64,000 nt of DNA, from assembly GCF_000265425.1 (NCBI RefSeq), contig NC_018014.1, forward strand, positions 3,968,001 to 4,032,000, read 5' to 3'. The notes under the pieces were generated by a model, which saw only the letters and a program-made list of their open reading frames with translations, was not told the DNA's origin and made no database searches. Below, in pieces: positions 26,905 through 35,511 of the stretch; within the stretch, counting starts at the first letter, position 1; each line of letters starts with the position of its first letter. Source of the DNA: Terriglobus roseus DSM 18391 (lineage in GTDB: Bacteria > Acidobacteriota > Terriglobia > Terriglobales > Acidobacteriaceae). Both the position numbers and the translations under genes were made by a program.

Positions 26905-27573
26905 ATGTTTACAGGCTTGATCGCAGAGACCGGCACCATCGTTGGGTTCGAAAAGAAGTCAGGCGCAGCGCGCCTCCGCGTCACCGCACCCACGCTGGCC
27001 ACCCAGCTCCGCACGGGCGACTCCATCGCCGTCTCCGGCGTCTGCCTCACCGCGCTCGCCATCACGCCCACAGGCTTCGAAGCCGACCTGCTGGACGAGA
27101 CACTACGCCGCACCTCGCTCGAATCGCTGGCACCTGGCAGCAGTGTCAACCTCGAACTACCCACACCGGCAGGCACGCCGCTCGGTGGCCACGTCGTGCA
27201 GGGCCACGTCGACGGCATTGGACGTCTGACATCCCTGACCGCTGTCACCATGGGCCCAGAGAGCGAAACGGACTGGCTGCTGAAGCTGACCGCCCCCGCA
27301 GCACTGGCGCGTTACATCGTCGAGAAGGGATCGCTCGGCGTCAACGGCATCTCGCTCACCGTTGCTGCGGTGGAGCGTGTCGAACACGGGCAGGTCCTCG
27401 TCACCATCGCCATCATTCCTCATACCTACGCCGTCACCAATCTGCACACGCTGCAACCTGGCGACCCCATTAACCTGGAGGTCGACGTCCTTGCGAAGTA
27501 CGCTGAACAGCGCGCACAGGCACCGAAATCCGAAACAATCACGGAACTCTCACTGATCGGCATGGGCTTCTAA
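26905..27573 (+). CDS. ribE: Riboflavin synthase, alpha subunit
   Basis: The 222-residue protein begins with the family hallmark MFTGLIAETGTI and has two internally repeated lumazine-binding domains. The first has SIAVSGVCLTA and GGHVVQGHVDGIG. The second has SLGVNGISLTVAAVE and IPHTYAVTNLHTLQPGDPIN. It dismutates two 6,7-dimethyl-8-ribityllumazine molecules to riboflavin. Spacing to ribD shows an operon. The C-terminus runs about 15-20 residues past the second domain, slightly longer than the E. coli enzyme. Confidence 0.96.
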   Translation: MFTGLIAETGTIVGFEKKSGAARLRVTAPTLATQLRTGDSIAVSGVCLTALAITPTGFEADLLDETLRRTSLESLAPGSSVNLELPTPAGTPLGGHVVQGHVDGIGRLTSLTAVTMGPESETDWLLKLTAPAALARYIVEKGSLGVNGISLTVAAVERVEHGQVLVTIAIIPHTYAVTNLHTLQPGDPINLEVDVLAKYAEQRAQAPKSETITELSLIGMGF

Positions 27574-27646
27574 AATTAACTCCTCCTCCAATAACTTGAA
27601 AGATTCTGCATTCCGAAACACTGCATCAGCCGTATCAGAGTTAATG

Positions 27647-29125
27647 GCTTTACGAATTCCCCTGTTTCTCGCACTCGCTGGCCTCCCCTGCACCGCAGGG
27701 GCCCAGATTCCAACCCCGGATATCTCGAAGCCGACACCACTCACCGTCAGCGTCTGGGACCGGCAGCGCGTCAACGTCACACAGTGGTTTTCCGCAACAC
27801 CCAACGCGGCACTCTACGGCCACGTCGACAGCCTCTTGCGGATCGCGTTGCAGCAGCGGATCAAGCACATCGACTGGACGGCCGAGCTCTCGCAGAACAG
27901 TGAACTCTGGCTCCCCAACGACGCCGTCTCGCCCGTCGCCGCACAGGGCCAGCTCGGGCTTGGCGGCAGCTACTATGCCTCCAACGGCAACAACCGCTTC
28001 CCCGCCGCCGCATCGTTCAAGCAAGGCTGGCTGCGCTACCACTTTAAGCGCGACAGCAACACCCTCCGCGTCGGCCGCTTCGAGTTCACCGACGGCACCG
28101 AGATGAAACCGGAAGACAAGTCGCTGCTGTGGCTGCAGAACAACCGTATGTCCCAGCGCCTCCTCGGCTCTTTCGGCTTCTCCAACGGCCAGCGCAGCCT
28201 GGACGGCGTCGACGCACACATCACCGGCAAGCAGTGGGACATCACCGCCATGGGCGCGCGTTCCGTGCAGGGCGTCTTCAACATGAACGCCAACCCGGAA
28301 CTCGACGTCGACGTGCAATACCTCGCCTACTCACGTTTTGCTGCGAAGAAGCATGTACTCTTCCGGACCTTTGCGCTTGGTTTCCACGACGGCCGCACCG
28401 GCGTCCTCAAAACCGACAACCGGCCCCAGGCCGTCCGACAGCTCGACCACAAGAACATCCGCATCGGCACCTACGGCACCAGCATGATCGCTGCGATCCC
28501 GGTCACCCCGGCGATCAAACTCGATGGTGTCTTCTGGGGAGTTCTTCAGAACGGCCGCTTCGGCGTGCAGGATCACCGCGCCGGCGGCCTCGCCCTCGAA
28601 GGCGGCATCCAGTTCACCAAGGTGAAGAGCTCACCATGGCTGCGCTACGGCTTCCTTCGCACCACCGGCGACGAAAACCCGAACGACAACACGCACAACA
28701 CCTTCTTCGCCGTGTTGCCCACGCCGCGCAACTACGCCCGCTTCCCCTTCTTCAACACGATGAACTCGAAGGAGAGCTTCCTTCAATTGATCGACAAGCC
28801 CACACCGAAGCTCGACATCCGCACCGACCTGCACTTCCTCGGACTCACCAGCGGCAACGACCTCTGGTACTTGGGCGGCGGCGCGTTGGACAAGAACACC
28901 TTCGGCTATATGGGCCGCCCTGCCAATGGTCACAACAGCCTGGCAACGCTCTACGACTTCAGCGCGGACTACCAGCTCACGCAACGCCTCGCGCTCACCG
29001 CCTACTACGCACATGTATGGGGCAAGGAAGCCATCAAAGCCATCTACCCCGTCAACACGCAGGCCCAGTTCGGCTTCCTGGAAGTGAACTATAGGTTCAG
29101 CGCTCCACTTACCCACCCGAAGTGA
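27647..29125 (+). CDS. Alginate-export-family outer membrane protein
   Basis: The 492-residue protein has a signal peptide when started at ATG 27647 (MALRIPLFLALAGLPCTAGA). A TTG at 27596 in the same frame adds 17 polar residues in front of the signal and is less likely. The mature part is beta-strand rich with alternating aromatic residues (WLRYHFKRDSNTLRVGRFEF; RLALTAYYAHVWGKEAI) and resembles the AlgE-like alginate export barrel family. It ends FLEVNYRFSAPL before a short polar tail. In Acidobacteria such proteins accompany diverse envelope functions, so alginate itself is not implied. The ribDE operon is 73 bp upstream. Confidence 0.82.
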   Translation, partial: ALRIPLFLALAGLPCTAGAQIPTPDISKPTPLTVSVWDRQRVNVTQWFSATPNAALYGHVDSLLRIALQQRIKHIDWTAELSQNSELWLPNDAVSPVAAQGQLGLGGSYYASNGNNRFPAAASFKQGWLRYHFKRDSNTLRVGRFEFTDGTEMKPEDKSLLWLQNNRMSQRLLGSFGFSNGQRSLDGVDAHITGKQWDITAMGARSVQGVFNMNANPELDVDVQYLAYSRFAAKKHVLFRTFALGFHDGRTGVLKTDNRPQAVRQLDHKNIRIGTYGTSMIAAIPVTPAIKLDGVFWGVLQNGRFGVQDHRAGGLALEGGIQFTKVKSSPWLRYGFLRTTGDENPNDNTHNTFFAVLPTPRNYARFPFFNTMNSKESFLQLIDKPTPKLDIRTDLHFLGLTSGNDLWYLGGGALDKNTFGYMGRPANGHNSLATLYDFSADYQLTQRLALTAYYAHVWGKEAIKAIYPVNTQAQFGFLEVNYRFSAPLTHPK

Positions 29126-29139
29126 GAAACGACAGAATC

Positions 29140-29198
29140 GGGTGCCCCACATATCGCCTTTGAGATGTAGGATCTGCAAACGAAACCGAGGCAAGAAG
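29140..29198. repeat. Partial GGGTGCCCCA repeat element
   Basis: GGGTGCCCCACATATCGCCT followed by ttgagatgtaggat: a member of the TGCCCCA family with a decayed hairpin, joined to the terminator that follows. Confidence 0.7.
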
Positions 29199-29226
29199 AA
29201 ACCCACATCGCTTCCGATGTGGGTTT
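29199..29226. terminator. Bidirectional terminator between porin-like gene and tdk
   Basis: A 12-bp perfect stem AAACCCACATCG/CGATGTGGGTTT with a CTTC loop lies between the convergent genes ending at 29125 and 29247. Purine-rich sequence precedes it and TCGCTTTG follows. Confidence 0.82.
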
Positions 29227-29246
29227 CGCTTTGCTCATCAATGACT

Positions 29247-29894
29247 TCAGGAAGTAGCCACCACCGGCAGATCCATCTGCTCGGCACTCTCTTCCACATA
29301 CGGCTGAAAGTGCGCACGGCAGCGTGCCTCGTACATCCCCGCAGCCCCCACCACCACCAGCTCCTGCGAGTGCCCAAGCCGCTGCGTGTGGATCGCCGGC
29401 TGGCCGCACGTCATGCAAACAGCGTTCAGCTTCGTCACCTTATCCGCCAGCGCCATCAGCGCCGGCACAGGTCCGAAGGGCTCATTTGCAAACGTAGTAT
29501 CCAGGCCCGCCAGGATCACGCGCTTCCCCATGCTCACCAGTTCCATCGCCAGCGGCAGAATCGCGTTGTCGAAGAACTGCACCTCGTCCAGGCCGATCAC
29601 CTCCACGCGATCGACCAGCCGCGTGGCGAACAACTCCTCGCGCAGTCGCTCCGCATTCGGCGTCACCACCGCCGCCTCATGCGTCTGCTCTGAATGGGAA
29701 GCGATCGCCGTCCGGTGATACCGAAGGTCGATATCCGGCTTGAAGCAACTGACGCGCTGCCGCGCAATGCGCGCACGCTTCAGTCGCCGGATAAGCTCTT
29801 CGCTCTTGCCGGAGAACATAGGCCCGGTGATCACTTCCAGCACGCCGGGAACGGCGCACGGCAGGTTGGATGGGCCGCTGTCGACAGGTTGCAT
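29247..29894 (-). CDS. tdk: Thymidine kinase
   Basis: The 215-residue protein has the type II thymidine kinase motifs: P-loop GPMFSGKSEELIRRLKRARI, the VIGLDEVQFFD Walker B, the lasso-like loop near DTTFANEPFGPVPALM and a zinc-binding CMTCG with a later RCRAHF. It phosphorylates thymidine for salvage in the cytosol. The first 17 residues are extra compared with the shortest family members. The gene is convergent with the porin-like gene, and 61 bp downstream of the cupin gene on the same strand. Confidence 0.95.
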   Translation of the reverse strand: MQPVDSGPSNLPCAVPGVLEVITGPMFSGKSEELIRRLKRARIARQRVSCFKPDIDLRYHRTAIASHSEQTHEAAVVTPNAERLREELFATRLVDRVEVIGLDEVQFFDNAILPLAMELVSMGKRVILAGLDTTFANEPFGPVPALMALADKVTKLNAVCMTCGQPAIHTQRLGHSQELVVVGAAGMYEARCRAHFQPYVEESAEQMDLPVVATS

Positions 29895-29955
29895 TCGGCT
29901 ATCCTACCGGCTTCGCCCTTGTGGGAAATCCGTCGAAAATAGCCCGGCGCCAGCC

Positions 29956-30432
29956 CTACTTCGACGTCTTCACCTTCACCGCCATGTAGCGAACGGTATG
30001 CCCCGGCGCCAGCAGCACCTGGTGCGCCACCTGCGGCTCAATCCGGATCGCGTCGCCCGTGCGGAACGGCTGCACCTTGCCGCCCTTCACACTGTCGCCG
30101 CGGATCTCGCCCGGTGCTGTCTCCTTGCCATTGACGACCTCGCCTCCGGTCACAATCTGCGCGTCGCCCTCCAGCACAATCAGCACATCCGCAAAGTCGC
30201 GATGCCACTCGCCCTGCCCGCTCTTCACGCGCGCAGCAACCTGTTCATTGCCGTCCGGCCGTGTCAGCAGGATTTTGAAAGCGATCCCGTCCTTCGACAT
30301 CTTCGCCTGCTGCAGCAGGGTATCGGCTGTGGATCGCAACGTTGCGGAGTCCAGCATCTCGCTCGGAGGAACAGTCTGAGCCAACATCGGCGAGGCAAAC
30401 GCGAGCGCCATCACTGCAACTGCGATCTTCAT
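29956..30432 (-). CDS. Exported cupin-domain protein
   Basis: From ATG 30432 (GGGAGTG upstream) the protein is 158 residues with a signal peptide (MKIAVAVMALAFASPMLAQT). A cupin core follows: WHRDFADVLIVLEGDAQIVT and then RIEPQVAHQVLLAPGHTVRY. The first cupin motif retains His but not the usual second His/Glu pair, so metal binding is uncertain. It is the last gene of a three-gene minus-strand run with the VOC and YbjQ genes (28 bp gap). An in-frame extension to 30603 overlaps the VOC gene and is rejected. Confidence 0.78.
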   Translation of the reverse strand: MKIAVAVMALAFASPMLAQTVPPSEMLDSATLRSTADTLLQQAKMSKDGIAFKILLTRPDGNEQVAARVKSGQGEWHRDFADVLIVLEGDAQIVTGGEVVNGKETAPGEIRGDSVKGGKVQPFRTGDAIRIEPQVAHQVLLAPGHTVRYMAVKVKTSK

Positions 30433-30460
30433 CAACACTCCCGGTAAGAACCTTCGAATC

Positions 30461-30859
30461 CTATTCCGACTTCGCAATCGGTTGCCACAGTTCCACCTTG
30501 TTACCCTCGGGATCGGTGATCCAGGCAAATCGGCCGTAGCTGTAATCCTCGCGATGGGGATCCACCGCGACCTTTGCCGTCCGCAACTTCTCCAGCAGCG
30601 CATCCAGGTCGTCCACGCGATAGTTGATCATCACGGCCTGCCGGCTGCCTGTCCCGAAGTAATCCGTGTTGTCCGCAAACGCACTCCACGTCGTCATCCC
30701 CGTTCCCTTCGGAACCTCGTCGGTCCAAAGAAACGTGGTGCCGTAATCGCTCACAGGCAGCCCCAGGTGCTGGTGGTACCAGTCGGTCAGTGCCTTTGGA
30801 TCGCGCGCCCGCAGAAACACACCGCCAACGCCCGTTACACGTCCCTTACTCTCAGCCAC
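30461..30859 (-). CDS. VOC (glyoxalase/bleomycin-resistance fold) protein
   Basis: Using GTG 30859, one base after the YbjQ stop, the protein is 132 residues. It has paired beta-alpha-beta-beta-beta modules: VGGVFLRARDPKALTDWYHQ and MINYRVDDLDALLEKLRTAK with the closing FAWITDPEGNKVELWQP. The last Glu is the usual metal ligand of the fold. Members cover glyoxalase, dioxygenase and resistance functions, and nothing here decides between them. A longer frame to 30907 would overlap ybjQ. Confidence 0.85.
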   Translation of the reverse strand: MAESKGRVTGVGGVFLRARDPKALTDWYHQHLGLPVSDYGTTFLWTDEVPKGTGMTTWSAFADNTDYFGTGSRQAVMINYRVDDLDALLEKLRTAKVAVDPHREDYSYGRFAWITDPEGNKVELWQPIAKSE

Positions 30860-30860
30860 A

Positions 30861-31211
30861 TCACACCCCGTCCGTAGGAATTGCTTCGACGACCACAGCG
30901 GTGCCATACGCCAGCACCTCCGTCACACCCTGCATCACCTCGTTCGCGTCGTAGCGAAACGCGATCACCGCATTCGCGCCGATCGCCTGAGCCTGATCTT
31001 CCATGCGCAAAAACGCATCCTGTCGTGTGCGCTCACACAGGTTGGTGAACAGCGTAATGTCACCGCCCACCAGTGTCTGCAGACTCGCGCCAATCGTGCC
31101 GAAGACCGACCGCGAACGCACCACGATCCCGCGCACCACGCCCAGACTTCGGACGATGCGATAACCCGGCAGTTCCAGTGCCGTCGTGATCATGGAAGGA
31201 TGCAGCGCCAT
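30861..31211 (-). CDS. YbjQ/UPF0145 family protein
   Basis: The 116-residue protein has the family signature (GYRIVRSLGVVRGIVVRSRS, then LCERTRQDAFLRMEDQAQAI and GANAVIAFRYD). UPF0145 proteins form homo-oligomeric rings and have no settled function. The family usually begins at the equivalent of Met7 (31193), so that start is also possible. It is the first gene of the YbjQ-VOC-cupin run. Confidence 0.88.
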   Translation of the reverse strand: MALHPSMITTALELPGYRIVRSLGVVRGIVVRSRSVFGTIGASLQTLVGGDITLFTNLCERTRQDAFLRMEDQAQAIGANAVIAFRYDANEVMQGVTEVLAYGTAVVVEAIPTDGV

Positions 31212-31273
31212 AAAACACCCAAGAGGACTACGCAGAGGGATTGTAGTACCGCCATGTTAGCGTTAGAGGACTG

Positions 31274-31609
31274 ATGTTGGCCCCCCGCTCACGATTTCGT
31301 TCCAGACAAAGCTGTGTTGCGCTTGCCATTACGGGAATCGTTCTGCTCGGCTGCGCCCGCAAGGTGCAGATTGAGGTTCCGGCCAACTTCCACGGCCACG
31401 TGCGCATTCTCTGCAACGGCCTAACCGAAGACCGCTCCACCAACATCCACGTCGATGCAAGCGGCGCCGTAAATGCCACCACCTGCCCCGTCCGGCAGAC
31501 TGGCACCGTCATCTCCCGCGCCGGAGAATCCGCTCCCGTCGATGCGAACGTGATGTGGACGACGACCGGCGACGGTCTTGTGCGCGAGATCACCTTCGAC
31601 GTTCGCTAG
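31274..31609 (+). CDS. Small putative lipoprotein
   Basis: The 111-residue protein has a basic N-terminus, a hydrophobic core and the lipobox IVLLGCARK (Cys27), so it is probably lipid anchored. The mature part is short and beta-rich (VPANFHGHVRILCNGLTEDR; ANVMWTTTGDGLVREITFDV) with two further Cys. AGAGGA lies 4 bp before ATG 31274. The DHH gene starts 27 bp after the stop on the same strand. Function unknown. Confidence 0.68.
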   Translation: MLAPRSRFRSRQSCVALAITGIVLLGCARKVQIEVPANFHGHVRILCNGLTEDRSTNIHVDASGAVNATTCPVRQTGTVISRAGESAPVDANVMWTTTGDGLVREITFDVR

Positions 31610-31636
31610 CGCTCCCGCACACGCATCCAAAGCAGC

Positions 31637-32728
31637 ATGGATCGCGAGCAGGCAGGCACACTCTTCCGGCAGTTTCTCGAAACACTGCCCCGTGGCCCCG
31701 CCACACACCTCCACATCCTGACCGACGCAGACGGCGACGGCTTGCCCGCCGGCGCACTCCTGCTCCGCGCGCTCCACGTCGCCGGCTACTCCAACGTAAC
31801 GGTCGAGACCCGCGGCAAGTTCGAAAACGCATGGATGCCCTCCGTGCATGAACGCCTCCGCCGCCTCGCACCCGAGGCCCTGCTCATCGTCGACCTCGGC
31901 GCACGCCCCGACCCCATCCTCCCCGGCGTTCCAACCCTGCTCATCGACCATCACGCCCCCTTCGGCACACCACCGGGCGCAGTCCTTCTGACAAGCTACG
32001 GCACCGAACCGACCGCCACCAGCGGCCTGCTCGCCCTGTGGTGCGCCCAGGCCATCGCACCCGCTCTCGCGAACGAACTCCAGTGGATGGCCGGCATCTC
32101 GCTCCTCTCCGACCTCGGCGACAAAGCGCCCTTCCCCGAACTTGCCGAATCCAAGAAGCGCTTCGGCGTCACCGCTCTGAAAAACCTCACAAGCCTCCTC
32201 AACGCGCCACGCCGCACCGCTGTGGGCGATGCCTCGGTCGCCATGAACCTCCTGCTCCGCGTCGACACACCAAAGCAGGCGTTATCCCAGCCCTCCGCGG
32301 AGCTCGATGCCCTCCGAGCCGCAAAGCTCGAAGTCAACGAAGCCCTCGCCATCGCCCGCAAGAGCCCGCCACGCTTCTCCACCCGCTGGCGCGACGAACT
32401 CGGTGCGGACATGATCGCCGTACGCATCGACACACCCTGCCAGGTGCATCCGCTCGTCGCGCAGATCTGGCGCCCGCGCTTTCCAAAAGCCGTCATCTTC
32501 GGCGTCAACGTCGGCTTCCGGCCCGGCTACGTCCACTTCGCCGGCCGCGCTCCCAAACCCGTCAACATCGTGAAGTTCTTGCGAGCGCACACCCCCGCGG
32601 GCGCTGACGGCACCTTCGGCGGCGGCCACGATCAGGCCAGCGGCGGCGCACTCCCCGTCGCACTCTGGAACCCTTTCGCACTAGAGATGGGCTGGGGTCC
32701 GGAGCTGCAGGTAAACTCCGACGCATAA
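31637..32728 (+). CDS. DHH-family phosphoesterase (RecJ-like)
   Basis: The 363-residue cytosolic protein has DHH motif I ILTDADGDGLPAGALLLRAL, motif II LLIVDLGARPD, and motif III LLIDHHAPFG, which names the family. The C-terminal DHHA1 part carries GGGHDQASGGAL. It should be a Mn2+-dependent nuclease or nucleotide phosphodiesterase; size and lack of an OB domain argue against canonical RecJ. There is no obvious operon partner beyond the small lipoprotein upstream. Confidence 0.88.
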   Translation: MDREQAGTLFRQFLETLPRGPATHLHILTDADGDGLPAGALLLRALHVAGYSNVTVETRGKFENAWMPSVHERLRRLAPEALLIVDLGARPDPILPGVPTLLIDHHAPFGTPPGAVLLTSYGTEPTATSGLLALWCAQAIAPALANELQWMAGISLLSDLGDKAPFPELAESKKRFGVTALKNLTSLLNAPRRTAVGDASVAMNLLLRVDTPKQALSQPSAELDALRAAKLEVNEALAIARKSPPRFSTRWRDELGADMIAVRIDTPCQVHPLVAQIWRPRFPKAVIFGVNVGFRPGYVHFAGRAPKPVNIVKFLRAHTPAGADGTFGGGHDQASGGALPVALWNPFALEMGWGPELQVNSDA

Positions 32729-32759
32729 CCGCACGCCCTGCGCATAAAATCGACCCGCG

Positions 32760-34931
32760 ATGATCTTCCCCATCCAGCGTGTTCTGCAACGCCAACCCAT
32801 CGTGACCACCGTCGCGATCCTCGCCGCGTCACTGCTCACGTTTGCGATCTACAAACCCGCACCGGCACTCGCAGGCGCTCCCGCCTCTCAAAAGAACGTT
32901 GACTGGCCCGTCTACGGCGGCAGCAAGTCAGGCGACCGCTACTCGCCGCTTACGCAGATCACACCGGCCAACGTAATGAACCTGCGCGTCGCCTGGACCT
33001 ATGACACCGGCGAGACAACCGGCCTGCAGACGCATCCGCTCATCGTCGGCCGCACCATCTTCGTTTACACACCCAGCCAAAAGGTCATGGCTCTCGACGC
33101 TGCCACCGGCAAGCAGATCTGGGCCTTCGACTCCGGTATCAAGACCGGCCAGCCCGACCGCGGCTTCAGCTTTTGGACCAGCACCGACGGCAAAAGCAAT
33201 ATCCTCTTCGCGCAGACGCTCTCAGCACTCTGGGCGCTCGATCCCGACACCGGCAAACCCATCCCGACCTTCGGCAACAGAGGCAGCATCGACCTGCGCG
33301 AAAACCTCGGCGCAGAATCCCCGGCAGGCACCGTCGCCATCACCACGCCCGGCACCGTCTACAAAGACCTCATCATCATGGGCTTCCGCACCGGCGAGAC
33401 CGAGCCGTCACCCCACGGCGACATCCGCGCCTACGACGTCCACACCGGCGCCCTGCGGTGGAGCTTCCACACCATTCCGCACCCCGGCGAACCGGGCTAC
33501 GAGACCTGGCCGAAAGAAGCCTGGAAGTACACCGGCGGCGCCAACAACTGGACGGGCGGCGTCCTCGACGAAAAACGCGGCATCTTCTACGCACCCACCG
33601 GCTCCGCCGTCACAGATTTCTACGGAGCCGACCGCGTCGGCAACGATCTCTACGCCAACACGCTGCTCGCACTCGATGCCAGCACCGGCAAGTTGCTCTG
33701 GCACTTCCAGGCCGTCCACCACGACCTGTGGGACCGCGATTTCCCCGCGCCTCCCGTCCTGCTGACCTTGAAGCACAACGGCAAAATGGTCGACGCCGTC
33801 GCCCAGACCACGAAGCACGGCCAGATCTTCGTCTTCGACCGCGTCACCGGCAAGCCGCTCTTCCCCATCGAAGAGAAGCCCTTCCCCGCCAGCACAACGC
33901 CCGGAGAAGTCGCCTCACCCACGCAGCCGATCTCCGTCGCCATCGAGCCCTACGCCCGCCAGCGCCTGACAGCCGACATGCTCACGCAGCGCACGCCCGA
34001 AGCCCACACCTGGGCCGCGAAAGAGTTCGCCACCTTCATCAGCAATGGCCAGTTCATCCCCCTCAGCGTGGGCAAACAGACAGTCATCTTCCCCGGCTTC
34101 GACGGTGGCGCCGAGTGGGGTGGCAACGCGGCCGACCCACGCTCCGGCATCCTCTACATCAACGCAAACGACATCGCATGGACCGGCGGCCTCACCGAAG
34201 TAGCGTCCACCGGCCTGGGTGCGACAGCATACGGCACTCAGTGCGCCGTCTGCCACGGCCCCGATCGCAAAGGCCAGCCGCCCACCTTCCCATCCCTCAT
34301 CGACGCCACGCCACGCCTCACCACAGAGCAGATGGCCACCATCGTCCACGAGGGCCGCGGCCGCATGCCCGGCTTCACCAATCTCTCCGGCGACACCCTG
34401 ACCGCTTTGCTCGCCTACGTGCGCGCAGGCACCGAGCCAGAGGGCCGCAGCGACAAGCAGGAACTCGCTTCAGGCTCCGCCGCCAGCACCGCTCCGGCAA
34501 CGAAGTACCGTTTCACCGGCTACAAAAAGTTCCTCGATCCGGACGGCTATCCCGCCATCGCCGGACCTTGGGGCACACTCTCCGCCGTGGACCTCAACAC
34601 CGGCAGATACCTTTGGAAAGTCCCGTTCGGCCAATACCCGGAACTCGCCGCAAAGGGCCTGAAAGACACCGGCAGCGAGAACTACGGCGGCCCCGTCCTC
34701 ACCGCCAGCGGCCTGCTCTTCATCGGCGCCACCAACTTCGACAACAAGATGCGCGCCTTCGAGGCCCGTTCCGGCAAGCTGCTGTGGGAGTACACCATGG
34801 ACTTCGCCGGCAACGCTACGCCCGCCACCTACATGGTCGATGGCAAACAGTACGTCGTCATCGCAACCAGCAGCGCACGCAACCCCAAGGCAAAACAGGG
34901 CGCACGCTACGTCGCCTTCGCCCTGCCGTAG
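32760..34931 (+). CDS. PQQ-dependent quinohaemoprotein dehydrogenase with internal cytochrome c domain
   Basis: The 723-residue protein has an N-terminal membrane/signal segment (VTTVAILAASLLTFAIY) and an eight-bladed propeller of the glucose/alcohol dehydrogenase type. Its blades carry W-motif repeats (GDRYSPLTQITPANVMNLRV; MALDAATGKQIWAFDSGI; LLALDASTGKLLWHFQAVHH). A cytochrome c insertion at about residues 485-565 carries the haem motif CAVCH and later GRGRMPGF (axial Met). The propeller then resumes and closes. It oxidises sugars or alcohols in the periplasm and passes electrons through haem to the chain. No PQQ biosynthesis gene is in the window. Confidence 0.92.
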   Translation: MIFPIQRVLQRQPIVTTVAILAASLLTFAIYKPAPALAGAPASQKNVDWPVYGGSKSGDRYSPLTQITPANVMNLRVAWTYDTGETTGLQTHPLIVGRTIFVYTPSQKVMALDAATGKQIWAFDSGIKTGQPDRGFSFWTSTDGKSNILFAQTLSALWALDPDTGKPIPTFGNRGSIDLRENLGAESPAGTVAITTPGTVYKDLIIMGFRTGETEPSPHGDIRAYDVHTGALRWSFHTIPHPGEPGYETWPKEAWKYTGGANNWTGGVLDEKRGIFYAPTGSAVTDFYGADRVGNDLYANTLLALDASTGKLLWHFQAVHHDLWDRDFPAPPVLLTLKHNGKMVDAVAQTTKHGQIFVFDRVTGKPLFPIEEKPFPASTTPGEVASPTQPISVAIEPYARQRLTADMLTQRTPEAHTWAAKEFATFISNGQFIPLSVGKQTVIFPGFDGGAEWGGNAADPRSGILYINANDIAWTGGLTEVASTGLGATAYGTQCAVCHGPDRKGQPPTFPSLIDATPRLTTEQMATIVHEGRGRMPGFTNLSGDTLTALLAYVRAGTEPEGRSDKQELASGSAASTAPATKYRFTGYKKFLDPDGYPAIAGPWGTLSAVDLNTGRYLWKVPFGQYPELAAKGLKDTGSENYGGPVLTASGLLFIGATNFDNKMRAFEARSGKLLWEYTMDFAGNATPATYMVDGKQYVVIATSSARNPKAKQGARYVAFALP

Positions 34932-34977
34932 GTCCGGTCCATTGCCCTTCACCATCTCCGGATGTCATCCTCAATAC

Positions 34978-35430
34978 ATGACATTCCGAACCCTCACCGC
35001 GATGACTATGCTGCTTGCAGCCACCCTGCCGGCCATGGCCCAGGACGACGGCTACTGGAAGGCCACCAGCAAAACGGCCAGGTCTATCACCGGTGACATC
35101 GTGCTGCGGGGCGAACGCCTGACCATCAACTTCACTGGCTTCACCATCGCGCAGATCCGCACACTCGAAGCGGCAGAGATCAACACCGTCTTCAACACAG
35201 AAGCCACCGAGCCCGGCGGCAACCTCTACCGCCTCAACATCCCCGCAGAGAAGACCTTCCTGCACCGCAACACCTTATGCGGCACGGAGCCCACGCAGTA
35301 CATGGCAACCTACCGCACCGGCAAGGAGCTGCAACTCGCCTTCTTCTCCGGCTCAGCCGTACCCAAAATGGATCCCGAGTCCCTCGCAAAGAGCACCAAC
35401 CTCTGCGGCACCTACCTCTTCAACAAATAG
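34978..35430 (+). CDS. Small exported protein of unknown function
   Basis: The 150-residue protein starts at ATG 34978 with a signal peptide (MTFRTLTAMTMLLAATLPAM, cleavage near MAQ). The mature part is a small beta-rich domain with two Cys (HRNTLCGTEPTQYMATYRTG and NLCGTYLF), likely disulfide linked. It lies 46 bp behind the quinohaemoprotein gene on the same strand and shares its terminator. No family was recognised. Confidence 0.7.
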   Translation: MTFRTLTAMTMLLAATLPAMAQDDGYWKATSKTARSITGDIVLRGERLTINFTGFTIAQIRTLEAAEINTVFNTEATEPGGNLYRLNIPAEKTFLHRNTLCGTEPTQYMATYRTGKELQLAFFSGSAVPKMDPESLAKSTNLCGTYLFNK

Positions 35431-35445
35431 GACCGCTGCAAAGCA

Positions 35446-35486
35446 AAACAGGAAAGGCGCCCTTGTTGCGGGCGCCTTTCCTGTTT
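35446..35486. terminator. Bidirectional intrinsic terminator
   Basis: A 17-bp perfect stem AAACAGGAAAGGCGCCC/GGGCGCCTTTCCTGTTT with a 7-nt loop. It lies between the convergent exported-protein and helicase genes, with T-runs on each strand. Confidence 0.92.
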
Positions 35487-35511
35487 CCATCAAGATCAAA
35501 CCAACCAGCAG

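Noticed and set aside
33173-34981. 602-codon open frame overlapping the quinohaemoprotein gene
   Set aside because: It is in another frame of a clear propeller gene, and Arg/His/Pro-rich with no motif.
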